The notes under the pieces were generated by a model. That model was not told the DNA's origin. It searched no databases and saw nothing but the letters and a program-made list of their open reading frames with translations. Shown here piece by piece: positions 12,401 through 23,195 of a DNA stretch of 64,000 nucleotides. How positions within the stretch are numbered: the first letter of the stretch is position 1; the number at the start of each line of letters is the position of its first letter. Origin of the DNA: Steinernema hermaphroditum (Eukaryota; Nematoda; Chromadorea; Rhabditida; Steinernematidae); assembly GCA_030435675.1 (NCBI GenBank), contig CM059624.1:8084769-8148768 (forward strand), read 5' to 3'. Both the position numbers and the translations under genes were made by a program.

Positions 12401-12790
12401 GAGTGCACGCTTGCAAAACAACAAAACAACAACGATCAAAGCACCAGCTGGATTTTGAACTCTTAGATTGACCCCAAAATCCCCTCATCGCTCGCCACGA
12501 TCTGAGCCCCACACGGACCACTCTCGAGCCCTCTGACGAATCTGCACTCTTACATCCTCTAGACCTGCTCGCCTCCAGGTACTTACGCTCCTCCAGAGGA
12601 CCATCCCATCGGGTACACGCTAATTGACACACGACCGACCGCCGCTTCGCGTTGTAAAGCGAACCGAAAGAACGAAACCCTTTCGCTTCTCCCCGAAGGG
12701 GACAAACGGCGCCTCCAGGTGCCCCCTGTGCGCACTTCCGTCCCCTCTAATAATCCCGAGCGCTTAATCCCTGCCGCGAATCTCATTTTC
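9460..12790. other. gene-poor stretch
   Basis: Several frames of 80-220 codons are open on both strands (the longest about 10425-11099), but they start at non-ATG codons, have no family signature, no third-position bias and no flanking splice or polyadenylation signals that agree with one another. I see no RNA gene. The GC content is close to 50 percent, so long chance frames are expected. Confidence 0.45.
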
Positions 12791-12797
12791 GAGTCCA

Positions 12798-13036
12798 TAT
12801 ATAATTTCGCAACGCCGTCGGCGGCTCGTTTTCTTTTCTTCCCTCTCCACCAGCGTTTTTTTTTTTTTGTCAAAAAACAATTGTGCTGAAAGTGCTTCTC
12901 CTCGTGCTCCTACTTCTGTTTTCTGAGCTTCGACATCCACGCCGCTCCCGGGATGAAGCCGGCTACAACGAGACATCCTCTGTTTTTCTATTATTCGGTG
13001 TCGTGCAAGGCGTAAGCCTTTGATTCACCAAATAAA
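12798..13036 (+). other. candidate mini-transcript (TATA box to AATAAA), coding status unclear
   Basis: A perfect TATATAA at 12798-12804 is followed about 230 bp later by AATAAA at 13031-13036. Between them one frame (about 12883-13023) reads a strongly hydrophobic start (LKVLLLVLLLLFSEL), an arginine-rich stretch (RHPRRSR) and a short tail before TGA. That is the layout of a small secreted peptide precursor, but no in-frame ATG is present; the first ATG (12953) opens a 20-codon frame only. Possible explanations are a non-AUG start, a sequencing error, a non-coding RNA, or coincidence. Confidence 0.3.
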
Positions 13037-13879
13037 GTCGTGTAAGTCTTCTAAGTGCCCCGAGTCCATCGTCGAGATGTTACGAAGTGGAAGGGCAGTT
13101 GACTCCGAAGGCACCTTTTTGCAACTTTCGGGTGTTCTTTCGTCTCTCGAGTGTTTTTCTTCCAAAACGGAATCGGGCGCTGTTTGCGTCGACGCGGCAG
13201 GTTCGTCTTCGGAGATAAAAAGGTTCGATAATGGCGGCGTTTATGGGCGCGGTGGTGGAGAAAACACGATGACAGGAGAATCAGGATCCCCTTCGAGTTC
13301 CGAGCGTTCTTTGTACCGAGGGCTAATCGACGAGTCGCCGACCTGACGCTTCGGAGGGACGCTCCGAATTCGATTTCCCGTGTTCCATTCGGGAAACTCC
13401 CAAAATCAATCGTTTTTGCAGCGCCCGGAGGCGTGCCTCCAACTTTTCTTTTCGCCTTCTTTTGTTTTCTTTGTCGTGACGCGCATCCATCAAAACAGAA
13501 CAGGAGTCCAAGGTAGGCCCTCGCAATAGTCCCCTAATTACCGTACCCTCTGGGAGTCGGCCGCCAACAGCCATTTCTGCGTGTTTTAGCGCCTCGAATT
13601 CATTTTCTCGCTATTCGCTGTTAATCGGCACTCCTGATTAAGCTGTTTTTGTTTGCCTCCGATGCTGGAGGCGCGACTCTCGCGGCGCCGTTAATCCGCG
13701 CGGCCACGACTCCAAACAGACGCTCCTTTCCAAGAGCGCCTCGACGACCACCTCCCCCCCTCCAGTCCGCTCCGTGCGTAAACAAATAATATAAGAAACG
13801 ACATACAAGCGGGGGGGGGGCCGCACGCACCCCGATTTGGCCCTTCCTCTCTATTTTCGTGTCCCTTCCAGACGCCGGC
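13037..13879. other. intergenic; upstream region of the Ly6-like gene
   Basis: No gene seen. A run of ten G lies at 13811-13820. An ATATAAG sequence near 13788 could be a TATA element for the gene starting at 13880. Confidence 0.4.
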
Positions 13880-15162
13880 ATGGGAAGGACCCTTCTCCGC
13901 GCGACAGTCCTGCTCACCTCCCTCTCCGCCGCTTTCGCCCTCCTCTGCTACGACTGCTACGGAACGGGTGGGTCTCCCCCTTGGAGCTAATGAGCCAGCA
14001 GATTTCAGGTCCGACACACCGAGACTGCACCCGCGAGCGAAACTGCACAGGAGGAGCATGCCTGATCTGTAGGTCCCAGGGCGTGTGCCCCCTCTAAGAG
14101 AGTCTTCTTGCAGTTGAGGCCGGAGACAACGTGACTAGCACCGCCTTCTGCCTCATGAACGTGAAACCTCTGAGGGGAAGCGCCCGGAGGGAGCCGCAGA
14201 CGGGCTGCTGGCTGGAGCCGGACGGCGTCGGGAAGCACTGTCTCTGCACCTCCGACTTCTGCAATCGCCTCCGCGACCGGACGCTCTCCAAAAATGGTGA
14301 GTGCCCCGAAGACGAGAACTGATTTATTTACGGAAACGACTTCGATTCTGGGCGAACGACAGCCGTTAAATATTTATTTAGGGACTGAATGCACTTTTCA
14401 GCTATCAGGGGGCTCGGGAAGGGGACCATTAGGGATGCCTTTGAATGGAGGTGCTCTCCGTTTCTCGGCACTGTAATAACGACATCGAGAGGCGCTGATT
14501 TACGAGTGAAATAGAGTTGTTTACAGGGGAACAATTAATCACTCGCAGAAGTGGAAAAGAGCGATGCAGAGGTCATCTCCAAAAGCATCTGCAATCGAAG
14601 GTCACAAGAAAGAAAATACAGGTTATCCAGAAAAAACATTAAGGCCTTTTTGAGATAGAACATCCAGAGCCCGGCCTCTACTGTCCCCTGACGCTTGATC
14701 GCCTCACACAGTCCTCTTTCAGCCGACCCTTTCTCGTCTCCCATCCCCGAACTCGGCTTCCTCAAACACAATCCGCTCCTTGACTACGACGAAGAAGACG
14801 AGGAAGACGCCTTCGGAGGCTCGAAGGCGAGTCCTTCCAACGTCCTCTTCCCGGCGGCCGCTGAAATCGACCCCAAAATCGCTGGAGACTTCCACGACGA
14901 AGACGGTCGGCCCTAGGCACCGTAATCCCTCCTGAACGCCGCGATTCCAGATCTGATTCCGATCGACTTTGCCGACTACCAGAACGCCGAAAAGGCGAAG
15001 AACGAGGGGAACTTGAAGATGAACGCCATCGGAGGACCGCAGAGCGCCCCGAAGCGGCACAGCGATGAGGCGAACGCCGCCTTCGCGCACCTTCCCTCCT
15101 ACGTCGTCCTGCTGGCGACAATGGCCGCCTCCCTAGCGAGGTGCCTCACTGCGTTCCTCTGA
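13880..15162 (+). CDS. Ly6/three-finger-like GPI-anchored surface protein (241 aa)
   Basis: Five exons: 13880-13967, 14009-14068, 14114-14296, 14723-14905, 14951-15162; all junctions keep the frame. The product has a signal peptide ending near residue 21, then a cysteine-rich domain that opens with LCYDCYG and closes with a CLCTSDFCN pattern, typical of the Ly6/uPAR three-finger fold with its terminal Cys-Asn. A variable acidic linker follows (DYDEEDEEDAF). The C-terminus ends in a hydrophobic stretch (YVVLLATMAASLARCLTAFL) with no charged tail, as expected for GPI attachment. Such proteins sit on the outer plasma membrane and in nematodes include ODR-2-like neuronal proteins; the exact orthologue is not clear. 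Intron 3 is unusually long for this window (426 nt); intron 4 contains CACCGTAAT. Third codon positions are very GC-rich. Confidence 0.82.
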
Positions 15163-15321
15163 ATCTGTCCTCCGATTCCTCCCTTCGGGTACTCCTGCGC
15201 GTTGTTTCCTCCACTGTAGTACTCTAGTTGCCTCGGTGCCTTCTGTGTTTTGTACAGATCCCCTTGTTATTATTTGTAAATAGAGACCAAGAGCTATCGG
15301 CCGTTTACTGTACGTTGTGCT

Positions 15322-15327
15322 AATAAA
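15322..15327 (+). terminator. polyadenylation signal of the Ly6-like gene
   Basis: AATAAA about 160 nt after the stop. It ends one base before the stop codon of the convergent DB-module gene on the other strand, so the two 3' untranslated regions must overlap. Confidence 0.7.
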
Positions 15328-16161
15328 TCACTTCGCAAAGTGCTCGAGGTCGACGCCGAGGTCCCGGACGGCGCTGTGCCAGAAGCAGCTCTTCATCTCG
15401 TCGAACCTGTCGTAGCACGGCAGATAGCTCATGTCCAGCTGGGTGACGTTCCCGGGAACCTAAGGGACGATGGTGGTTAGGGAATGCACGAGGAACCGGT
15501 ACCTGGTTGCAGAAGACGTTGCACTTGGGTCCGGCGGAGGTCGAAGTGACTCCGTAGGAGTCGCAGCACCGGCTGTGGTCCTTGCCGCGCGCGGCGCAGT
15601 AGTGGATCACCGAGGCCGCCTGCAGAGGGCACGAGTCGAGGCGGAGGAACATCGAGCGCAGCTAAAACGGAGGCTACTCGAGTCGGCGACTCAGAATCCT
15701 ACGGAGTCGCGAGTGTAGGTGCCGTAGGAGCACTTCTGGAGACATGGGTCGGGCAGCTGGTGCTCCTCGCAGCAGCCCAGGAACTCCTCGTCGGGATTCG
15801 CCGCCTTCAGGGGCTTCTCCTCAGCGCCGTCTTCCCAGGCGCCCTCCTTCCGCTCGAAGGAGACCTTCTTCGCCGAGTGGACTCTGGCTCTCGATGCCTG
15901 GTGGCATCCGTAGTTCCCGCACGTGTACCCTACAGCGGAGATCACCCACGAGCCTCAGAATCAGATTTACCCGACTGACATCCTGTGGACTGGCAGACGG
16001 GTGGCGGCGGAGGGGGCGCCGGGTAGCAGGAGCTCCCGCACATCCCCGTTGAGAGACACTGAAAGGAGCGTCCACGGAGGACTCAGGCTCGTGGCACTCA
16101 CCGTTTCGGCCACCGGCGAGAGGGAGAGCGCCGCGAGAAGACAAACGATTGCGTGAACCAT
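15328..16161 (-). CDS. secreted DB-module protein (221 aa)
   Basis: Five exons on the minus strand: 16161-16102, 16058-15971, 15929-15703, 15661-15503, 15459-15328, with introns of 41-43 nt. A signal peptide is followed by a short cysteine- and proline-rich segment (CQSTGCQSGYTCGNYGCHQ) and a basic linker. The last three exons form a DB module, the nematode secreted domain with a conserved cysteine ladder: LGCCEEHQLPDPCLQKCSY, then SCPLQAASVIHYCAARGKD, RCC, and a final PCYDRF and SCFWH. The function of DB modules is unknown; they are extracellular. A paralogue lies head-to-head at 17094 and shares exon sizes (the 159-nt exon is the same length in both), so the pair arose by an inverted duplication. 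Third positions are GC-rich. Confidence 0.87.
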
Positions 16162-16202
16162 CGGATCGCCTCAAATAGAGCGAACGTAACTCGGAAAGCG
16201 CG

Positions 16203-16209
16203 TTATATA
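16203..16209 (-). promoter_or_regulatory. TATA box of the minus-strand DB-module gene
   Basis: TATATAA on the minus strand, 42 bp before the ATG at 16161. The same spacing class is seen in the divergent partner. Confidence 0.6.
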
Positions 16210-17035
16210 GCGAAACGCAACCGAAATCCGGCTGCAATCCAGTTAGTGCTGCACTTGGAGGCGCGAGCCCGAGAGGCGCCCGGAGGAGGGCGGACTGGAT
16301 CTGCCGGTCACTTCGGTACAAGTTTGATCCGCCGCGGACGCAACACCGAAACGAAAACAGAGCACGAGTGACCCCCGGGTGAAATAGAAACAAGCACCGA
16401 ATCTAAGCAGAATGTCGCGTGAATCGCTTTCAAATTGGTCGTCGAAAAAAGATTCACGGGCGACCAATTAAGTGGTACCAAATAGCCTTTGACTTCGCTT
16501 ATCCCATACATGTTGTGCTTGAAGTATTCAGTATTTAGGAACAGGTCACAAGATAGGACCTGACAGCAACCATTCTACAGTAGATCAGAATTCGTTTGCA
16601 CGAACTCGGGAAGAAAATGAATGAAGAGGTCTGCGCAGCCCTGAATCGTTTCTACCTAACCATGCGCTCCCCACTTACACAAATTCTTTTCCTAATATCT
16701 GTAGCCAAACGAAAGAAGTTCAAGTAACATGTAAGAAGCATCAATTCTCAGTACAATGATACTGTCAAAATCTTTGCCCACTGATAACTGGCGTCTCTCA
16801 ACCGCTTTCTTCTTCGGTTTGGTGAAAGAATAGCGAGTAGATGCAGTTTCCCGAAGACCTTCCAGAGACTCGTTCCACCTCCTTTTCACTTTCAGTTCCA
16901 CAAACACCTCCACCGTATCCACCGAACGCAGTGTTTACTCAGCGGACTCCCGGTCCCGGATTCGGGCTCTTGACACGCTTTCGATGAATCCTGGAGAAGA
17001 AACGTGCGCCGAAGCGGGTTTCTGCAGAGCACGCC
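16210..17035. other. shared intergenic region of the divergent DB-module pair
   Basis: About 825 bp between two TATA boxes that face outward. No supportable gene. It should hold the control elements of both genes. Confidence 0.5.
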
Positions 17036-17041
17036 TATAAA
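17036..17041 (+). promoter_or_regulatory. TATA box of the plus-strand DB-module gene
   Basis: TATAAA 53 bp upstream of the ATG at 17094. Confidence 0.6.
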
Positions 17042-17093
17042 TCCGGTGGCGTCCGTTTGCAACACTCACTTCGAAGCCTTTGCCTCATCCAAA

Positions 17094-17966
17094 ATGGGTT
17101 CCTCTCGGTCTCTCCTCCTCTTCGCCCTCGTCGCCATCGCTCTCCCATCGGTCGCCGATGCGGTTCGCTCCCCGGGATCTCTCCGTCTCCAGCTATACCG
17201 TACCCTTTAGTGTTTCGCCCTCGGAGGCTGCGGCTTCGGAGGCTGCTTCGCCGGCTGTGGGCGCTACTGTTCCGCGAGGGCGAAAGGGGCGAAGACTCTC
17301 TCTGCATCGAAGACGCTCCCGAGCGAGAATCCGAACGCCGTCGACGGACTTCCCGACGAGGGCGAGCCTCGGGCGAATCTGGTAGGCGTGTCCGGCCCTC
17401 TCTCCCATCTATAGTACCTCTTCAGGGTCCCGACGGCCTGTTCAGGCAGTGCTGCGAAGAGAGCGGCGTCCCCGCCGCCTGTATGGACAAGTGCAACTAC
17501 GCGACTTACTCCAGCACCAAGGTGGGTCCCAACGCGATCTCTCCCTGAAGGTCCCTTTCAGTTGCGCAACATGTTCTTCCGCATCGATAGCTGCCCGATG
17601 GAGGCGGCGACCGCCATCCACTACTGTGCGTCCCAGGGCAAGGACCACACGCGGTGCTGCCACGACAGGGGCGTCGGGATGACTTCTGCGGGCGCCAAGT
17701 GTCTTCTCTTCTGCGAGAAGGTGAGTGTTTTGAAGGTGAATCCCCCTGGAGAGACGTCTTCAGCCCCGGGAGAACGCCACGCACCTCGACTTCAGCTACA
17801 TGCCCTGCTACGATACCTTCGAGGAGATGAAGGTAGGACGACCTTAGACGACCCTCGACCCCGCCCCTCCCTTTAGGTGTGCTTTTGGCACGACGCCGTG
17901 CGGACGACGGGAACGAACCTCGAGCAAAACTTCGCACTCTCCACGGACTCCGATGAGTGGAATTGA
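17094..17966 (+). CDS. secreted DB-module protein (217 aa)
   Basis: Six exons: 17094-17162, 17211-17381, 17426-17521, 17562-17720, 17764-17832, 17877-17966. A signal peptide (MGSSRSLLLFALVAIALPSVADA) precedes a Gly/Cys-rich segment (CFALGGCGFGGCFAGCGRYC), a linker and a DB module: RQCCEESGVPAACMDKCNY, SCPMEAATAIHYCASQGKD, RCC, KCLLFC, PCYDTF and CFWHD. The cysteine spacing matches its divergent neighbour, and the order and phase of introns agree, except that this copy has one extra intron splitting the last part. The role is unknown; a cuticle, matrix or pharyngeal function would be guesswork. Introns 1 and 2 contain TACCGTA and TATAGTA near the 3' splice site. A weak ATTAAA about 50 nt after the stop may be the polyadenylation signal. 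Confidence 0.87.
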
Positions 17967-18115
17967 GAATGCACCCCTAGAGCCCCTTGTCTGCATTAAG
18001 TTGGGATAGAAATTTATTAAATTCATGACCAGCATCGTTTGGGTCCTTCCCGTTGAAGGCACTGGGGCTGCACTTGGAGGCGACCAGGGGCGTCAGGGTC
18101 CTCAGTCAGGGAAAT

Positions 18116-20418
18116 CTATCCCTTCCTCTTCTTCTTTGGCATCTTCGCGCGCTTCTGGAAGACGTTGCGGCAGTAGCAGAGCGGCCGTATCCTCGCGTTG
18201 CTCGTGCACTCGCTCTGTCCACTATAGCTGTCCAGGCGGCTGAACTCCTCGCTGACCCTCTCGAAGGCGAAACTACCATCTTCGAGCCGCTTCGTCGAGA
18301 AGATCGCGCTAAACTTCGCGGCGCTCGGCTCAGCGACAACCAAGATCCGGAAAAGGCCCTCGGCAGGGGTGATCCTCTCGAGGACTGTCGAGTTCGTTCG
18401 CAGTTCCAAGGGAACACACTTCTCGGAGGCGTTGGCCGCCCCGATCTCTGCGTTGATTCCCTCGACGATAAAGGCTTCGGCGGCCTCGAGGAGGCGGGAC
18501 TCGTCGTCGACGCGCGTGTACCTCACCTGACAGGAGCAATACTCGAAGGGAACGCGCAGGTTTCCGCAGTGGCGCGGCTTCGGAAGCGGTCGCAGAAGAC
18601 TGGAGCCGTGGAAGACGCCCCCGAGCTTCTCGCCGAGGTCAAGAGGCCCGAAGTCGGAGAAGCGCGACTCCGGGAGCACGGAGGCGATGTCGCTGAGTGT
18701 GGCGAAGAGATCGTAGTGCGTGATCATCTGCTTCGCGTTCTCCCTCAGAATCTGCGCCAGAGGACCCTTCCGGAGGCGCTCAGGGACGGCGACCACCAGC
18801 GCGGGATTGTTGTCCTCGGCGGAGCCGAACTTCGACGCCCGATACTTGCCAAAGCGAAGCCCGTGGTCGCCCATCACGATCACGAAGGCGTTTCTCAGCT
18901 AAAAACAGCCTTCGAGCCTCGAAGCTTCTGCCGTCGCCCACCTTCTCGCGGTTGTCGTAGAAGAAGCGGTAGAAGTGCTTGTCGGAGTGGTGGAGCCGGT
19001 TGATGCCGTCGTGGGCGATGTCTGTCATCCAGACGAGGCCGAATTTCGGCTCCTCCTTGTAGGCCTGCACGAACTGGCCCAAATAGTCGAGGATTGCGTT
19101 GTGCGGCTCCCGGCAGCTCCGATGGAAGACGATCTCTTTCATACCGTAATCCTTCCCCCAGCCGTGCCCTCCGACCCTTATCTGATACGGTCTGCAAAGA
19201 AGGTCAGAGGAAGAGGAACACGTTGGACGCACCTCATGTAGTGGTCGACGGGCTTCTTCCTGAAGCCGATACACGTGGGCCAGTTGAAGACACCGGATGC
19301 CCAGTCCTCCGCCATCAGAGTACGGTAACCGGCGTCGCGGAAGGCGAACCCGACGAAGGAGCTGTTGTCGAGGGGCGTCTTGCACCATTCACTGTGGCCG
19401 AGGTCGGCCGCGACGGCATCACTGTATGGGCTCTTCTGGATGTTGTAGATCTGCCTGCCTAAAGGACATCGCAAGGGACATCGAGGATGTTTCGGGGGCG
19501 ACGAACCTGTGAGAAAGGCGAAGCCGTTGGGGCGACTGTTCATCCCCACTTTGTTGAGATGTCGGAAGACGACAGCGTCCAACTCCTCGCGGAGCAGAAG
19601 CATCGTCGACTGGAGCGCCCGAGTCATTGACGACGCCGAGACGGAGTCGATCACCATCAGGAGTACGTCAGGGTTCTCAGTTCCCCCGCTCTTCGGAACT
19701 TCTCGCTTCGAACGCTCCTCTGGTTCATCCGCAGTCGGAGGTGTGGAAGACGACTCAGAGGAGGCCAAAGTCGATGTCGAAGGGGCCTCTGTGGCGAAGC
19801 TAGAGTCACAGATGCGGTCAGTTCGTCACGGAGACTCACTCCTGCACGTAGATTTGGTGGTGGAGGTAGCGGTAGCTCCACTTCTTCGGGTCACTCCCGC
19901 AGTTCACTTCGAAGACATCGCACTTAGGCCGACTGTCGTCTTCGACGTTCGTCCACTCCCCGAAGGCTATCCTCCGGTCTCCCTTCGGGTGCAGGCATCT
20001 ACCACACGATTATCTTCTCCTCTTTGGCGCCCTTACCGGTAGACACAAGTGTAAGCTTTCTCGTGCTCCTCCTTTGGGATGCGCTCCCGGTCGACTAGAA
20101 GCGCGCCGTCGACCACCGAGGTGATCACCTCGACCGTAGGCTTGCAGTTCCGGAGAGGGTCCTCGTTGGGGTTGATGTACCGTACATTCTCTGGGTCCCA
20201 GGGGTCGAGTTCCGGGAGGACGCAGGAGGCGAAATCGACTCCTCCATGACTCAGCGGGGCTACTGGAGCGGAGCGGAGTGAAAGCGAGTCAGAGGGGACC
20301 GACCTGTTCTGTACTCGAGGGGACTTGGGGGAACGAAGCGCGAGAGGACGGACTCGTCGAAGGAGAGGGTGACGATTATGCCGAGGAGCAGCAGGGTGAG
20401 GAGCGAGCGCGCGAGCAT
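18116..20418 (-). CDS. DUF229 family (sulfatase-like) type II membrane protein (683 aa)
   Basis: Seven exons on the minus strand: 20418-20304, 20262-20037, 19998-19840, 19799-19507, 19458-19233, 19191-18942, 18898-18116; introns 38-48 nt. The N-terminus is a signal anchor (MLARSLLTLLLLGIIVTL). The body follows the DUF229 pattern known from nematodes and insects: paired cysteines and YTCVYR early on, the strand DVLLMVIDSVSASSM with NKVGMNSRPNGFAFLTG, then MAEDWASGVFNW, LVWMTDIAHDGINRL and the FVIVMGDHGLRFGKY block, which resembles the metal-binding DHG of alkaline phosphatase and sulfatase enzymes. The substrate is unknown. The lumenal C-terminal part ends in a lysine-rich tail. A 3' splice site ends 12 nt before the ATG, suggesting a 5' intron or trans-splicing. 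Its 3' end faces that of the DB-module gene at 17966. Confidence 0.87.
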
Positions 20419-21618
20419 CTCCGAGGAGATCTGAAGGGTTTTAGTGCCGCGACACGGAGAAGGACATGTGGCGGAAGTGGCGTCGAAAACAGAAGACGCC
20501 TCTGAAAGAGACCGTTGGAGGGTGGTTGCAATCGCCGTCCGACCTTGGGTCGAGAGGGAAAACGAAGACAATTGGAAGTCGCGAAAAGAAACGGCGAGGT
20601 TTTAGGGCGGCGCAACTCCGCTGACTCACATAAACATCGCTAAGATACTTTGTTTATGCTGATCGATCTGATGATCGACGCGCGGCGCGAACACAAAGAA
20701 GAACTTCGAAAACAGTAAAGTGAAGCCTGTTTACCCACAGGTCACTAAAAAGTTTCTCTTGGTCGTTTAGAGCCAACATGACCAGCCAAATGGGGAGACA
20801 ATGCTCGCGGAAAAGGCGATTATGAGGATTACGACGAGTTTCAAAGAGTCTGCCACCTGATCATTAGCGGGAAAACAGGTCTTCGCACCTCTAGAGGTGC
20901 AAAACTACAATCGAGTCGAAAGAAATGAAGAAGTGAAAGGCGTAATAACGAGCTTGACGAGGGTCCTGGGCGATTCCGCACAAAGGCGAGCGCCTCAAAA
21001 TCGGTTAAGGGGGAGGACAGTGGTCTGACCGCGCGGAGATTAAGCCAATTGGAGCCAGATGGGTCGCCGGGAGGCCACCGGAGACCGGAGCAAGAAGGCC
21101 ATCGCGCACTGCTGGTCTCCCTCGGACCGAATCCATCTCGAGGCGAAAAAAGCGCACGCCTAGGGCAAACAGAAGTCGGAAACGTCGTCCGTCCGGCGGA
21201 GAGTCGAATAAACAAAGAGGACGTAAACAGATCGGCGACGCCAGGTTTCAGCGCGCGAGGCGCCGAGGACGACCCGAAGGCCACCCGACTCGCTTCCCCT
21301 CCTCGCCTGTTTACGCATGTTTACTGACTGTTAGCCCGTGGAGAACGAGTTGGGCTTCTGGTCGGGTCGCCGATCGCAAAAAAAACGGTTACCCGTGGGC
21401 TGCAGGCGCGTTCTTAATTTCAGTGACCCTTGGCGACGATCAATGACGCGTGTTCGCTCGCGCGAAATCACAAAAAAAGAAGGGAAAGTGAACCTTGGCA
21501 GACACGGTATGCTGTAACATTGCAAAGTAACATTGTAACATTGCACTAGCCGATACGACCCCATACGAAGACAAACGCTACCGTACCCGAGCAGATGGAC
21601 ACTGATTTGTGGGAACTC
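20419..21618. other. intergenic stretch
   Basis: No supportable gene on either strand. It separates the 5' end of the DUF229 gene from the 3' end of the intronless poly(A) polymerase. Confidence 0.5.
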
Positions 21619-21624
21619 TTTATT
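21619..21624 (-). terminator. polyadenylation signal of the intronless poly(A) polymerase
   Basis: AATAAA on the minus strand, 56 nt after the stop codon. Confidence 0.65.
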
Positions 21625-21680
21625 CGTTCATCCAGTCGTTCACAGAGCATCAAATAGTGTCTTTCTTCGATGGCACTTCC

Positions 21681-23195
21681 CTAAGCGCACACTTCCATGT
21701 GATGGCGTTTCGAGATGGCGGTCTCGCCGCGGTACTTCCTCTTCCGCGTCGCCGGTCTCCCCTTCTTGAGTTCCTCGGCGGAAGTGAGTCTCCCGAGGTC
21801 CCTGGCCGGGATGAACTCGAAGTTGAGGGCCATCAGCTGGTTGAAGCAGGGCATCTTCTGCGCCCAGAAAAAGACCTCGTTGTTGAAGTAGAGGAGCTGG
21901 TCGCCGATGGAGACGTCCTTCTTGCCCCGGAGAGGCTCAAGCCCGATGAACCAGTTCTTCGAGAACCGATTCCAGCTCTTCCGGAGGGGATCGAACTTCT
22001 GGGGACTCACGTGAGCCAGGAGGAACTGCTCCGACTCCATGAGGGCGCCCATGAGGACGCGGATCTTGGCCTCCACCAGGGAGGAGAAGGCATTGTGTTC
22101 CTCGCGTGTCTTCGCCGTGCATCCGATCATCACGAAGTACTTGTAACGGCTGAAGAAGTTGACCTCCTCGAAGAGTCGGGACCAAGGAGCTTTCCTCTCG
22201 ACGATCTCCTTTGTCATCTCGAGCGCCTCGAAACTCTCGCGCAGCATGACCTTCAGGTGGAAGATGGAGACGTTGACGGCGGAGTTCTGTTCCGGGTACG
22301 CGGGTGTTACGATCGGCATCAGATGCATCTGGTCCCTCTGGTTCGCCTGGGGGTTCCACACGAACTTGTCCAGTCGCCGGCACTTCGACGTCGTGCTCGC
22401 CTCCTTCAGCAGAATCGGCTCAGGCCACTTCCAGGTGGTCATCAGGCGGAAGACGGCATCCAGGAGGCGGGGAGGGGAGGCTTCCGGGTGCATCTGGCAG
22501 ACGCGGGCGACGAGGATCGTCCACGAGATGCCGCCGAGGAAGCCGAGGGCGTTCGAGTAGATACTGTGCCTCTTCGCCCAGAGCTTCACCGCCTTCAAAG
22601 TGACCCGGAAGTTCTCTTCGTTGGGCAGCAGTCGTCGGATCTCGCAGGAAGTGCGGAGCGAGTTCAGTGACCTCACTGATTTCATATCCAGGTTAAAGAT
22701 GAGAGCGTCGTCCATGAGCCTCTCTTCGAGTTCTGCTCCGGACGGCAAGTCGAGCAGGTCCACCTGAGCGAAGAGGAGGTCGATCTCGAAGCCGCGGAAC
22801 TTGAGCTTGATGACGGGGACGAAAGCCTCGGGGATCCGATTCACGTCCGCTGCGCGTGTCGAGGCGCGGAGGATTTCGAAGAACGAGTCGAAGAAGTCTT
22901 CCCTGGTCACGAAGCGGGGCACAACACAGAGGCAGTCAATGTCGGAGCCTCTGTCCTGCACACCTAACCGGTACGAGCCACAGGTGAGTAGACGACCTCC
23001 CGAGCAGGAAACCGCCTCGGCGCCGTTCTTCTCGGCGTTCAGCTGGACGACCCACTCGGAGATGAGCTGCTCGAGTTCTCGGAGGGCGTTCTGACGCCTC
23101 TTGAGGGTCATTTTATCTTCGGAAGGGGTGAGCGACTCCAGGGTAGCCAGCAAGTCCTTGGACAATTTGGTGTCCATTTCGCTGTGGGACGACAT
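21681..23195 (-). CDS. poly(A) polymerase, intronless paralogue (504 aa)
   Basis: A single uninterrupted exon. It encodes a canonical poly(A) polymerase: [20 protein letters not shown] (LTCGSYRLGVQDRGSDIDCLC) with the catalytic Asp pair, the third Asp in FEIDLLFAQVDL, the central block KAVKLWAKRHSIYSNALGFLGG, the [13 protein letters not shown] motif and a basic C-terminal nuclear signal (RKRKYRGE). The enzyme adds poly(A) tails to mRNA 3' ends. I chose the ATG at 23195 (MSSHSEMDTK) because it gives an N-terminus close to family length; an in-frame ATG at 23333 would add 46 residues of unlikely sequence. The gene lies 600 bp downstream of an intron-containing paralogue on the same strand. It has no introns and much GC-richer third positions, so it may be a retrocopy or an old duplicate that lost introns. 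All catalytic residues are intact and the frame is open, so it is presumably functional. Confidence 0.9.
   Translation of the reverse strand: MSSHSEMDTKLSKDLLATLESLTPSEDKMTLKRRQNALRELEQLISEWVVQLNAEKNGAEAVSCSGGRLLTCGSYRLGVQDRGSDIDCLCVVPRFVTREDFFDSFFEILRASTRAADVNRIPEAFVPVIKLKFRGFEIDLLFAQVDLLDLPSGAELEERLMDDALIFNLDMKSVRSLNSLRTSCEIRRLLPNEENFRVTLKAVKLWAKRHSIYSNALGFLGGISWTILVARVCQMHPEASPPRLLDAVFRLMTTWKWPEPILLKEASTTSKCRRLDKFVWNPQANQRDQMHLMPIVTPAYPEQNSAVNVSIFHLKVMLRESFEALEMTKEIVERKAPWSRLFEEVNFFSRYKYFVMIGCTAKTREEHNAFSSLVEAKIRVLMGALMESEQFLLAHVSPQKFDPLRKSWNRFSKNWFIGLEPLRGKKDVSIGDQLLYFNNEVFFWAQKMPCFNQLMALNFEFIPARDLGRLTSAEELKKGRPATRKRKYRGETAISKRHHMEVCA

Noticed and set aside
18053..19003. 316-codon open frame on the plus strand
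   Set aside because: Antisense shadow of the DUF229 gene, produced by its GC-rich third positions.
21609..22670. 353-codon open frame on the plus strand
   Set aside because: Antisense shadow of the intronless poly(A) polymerase.
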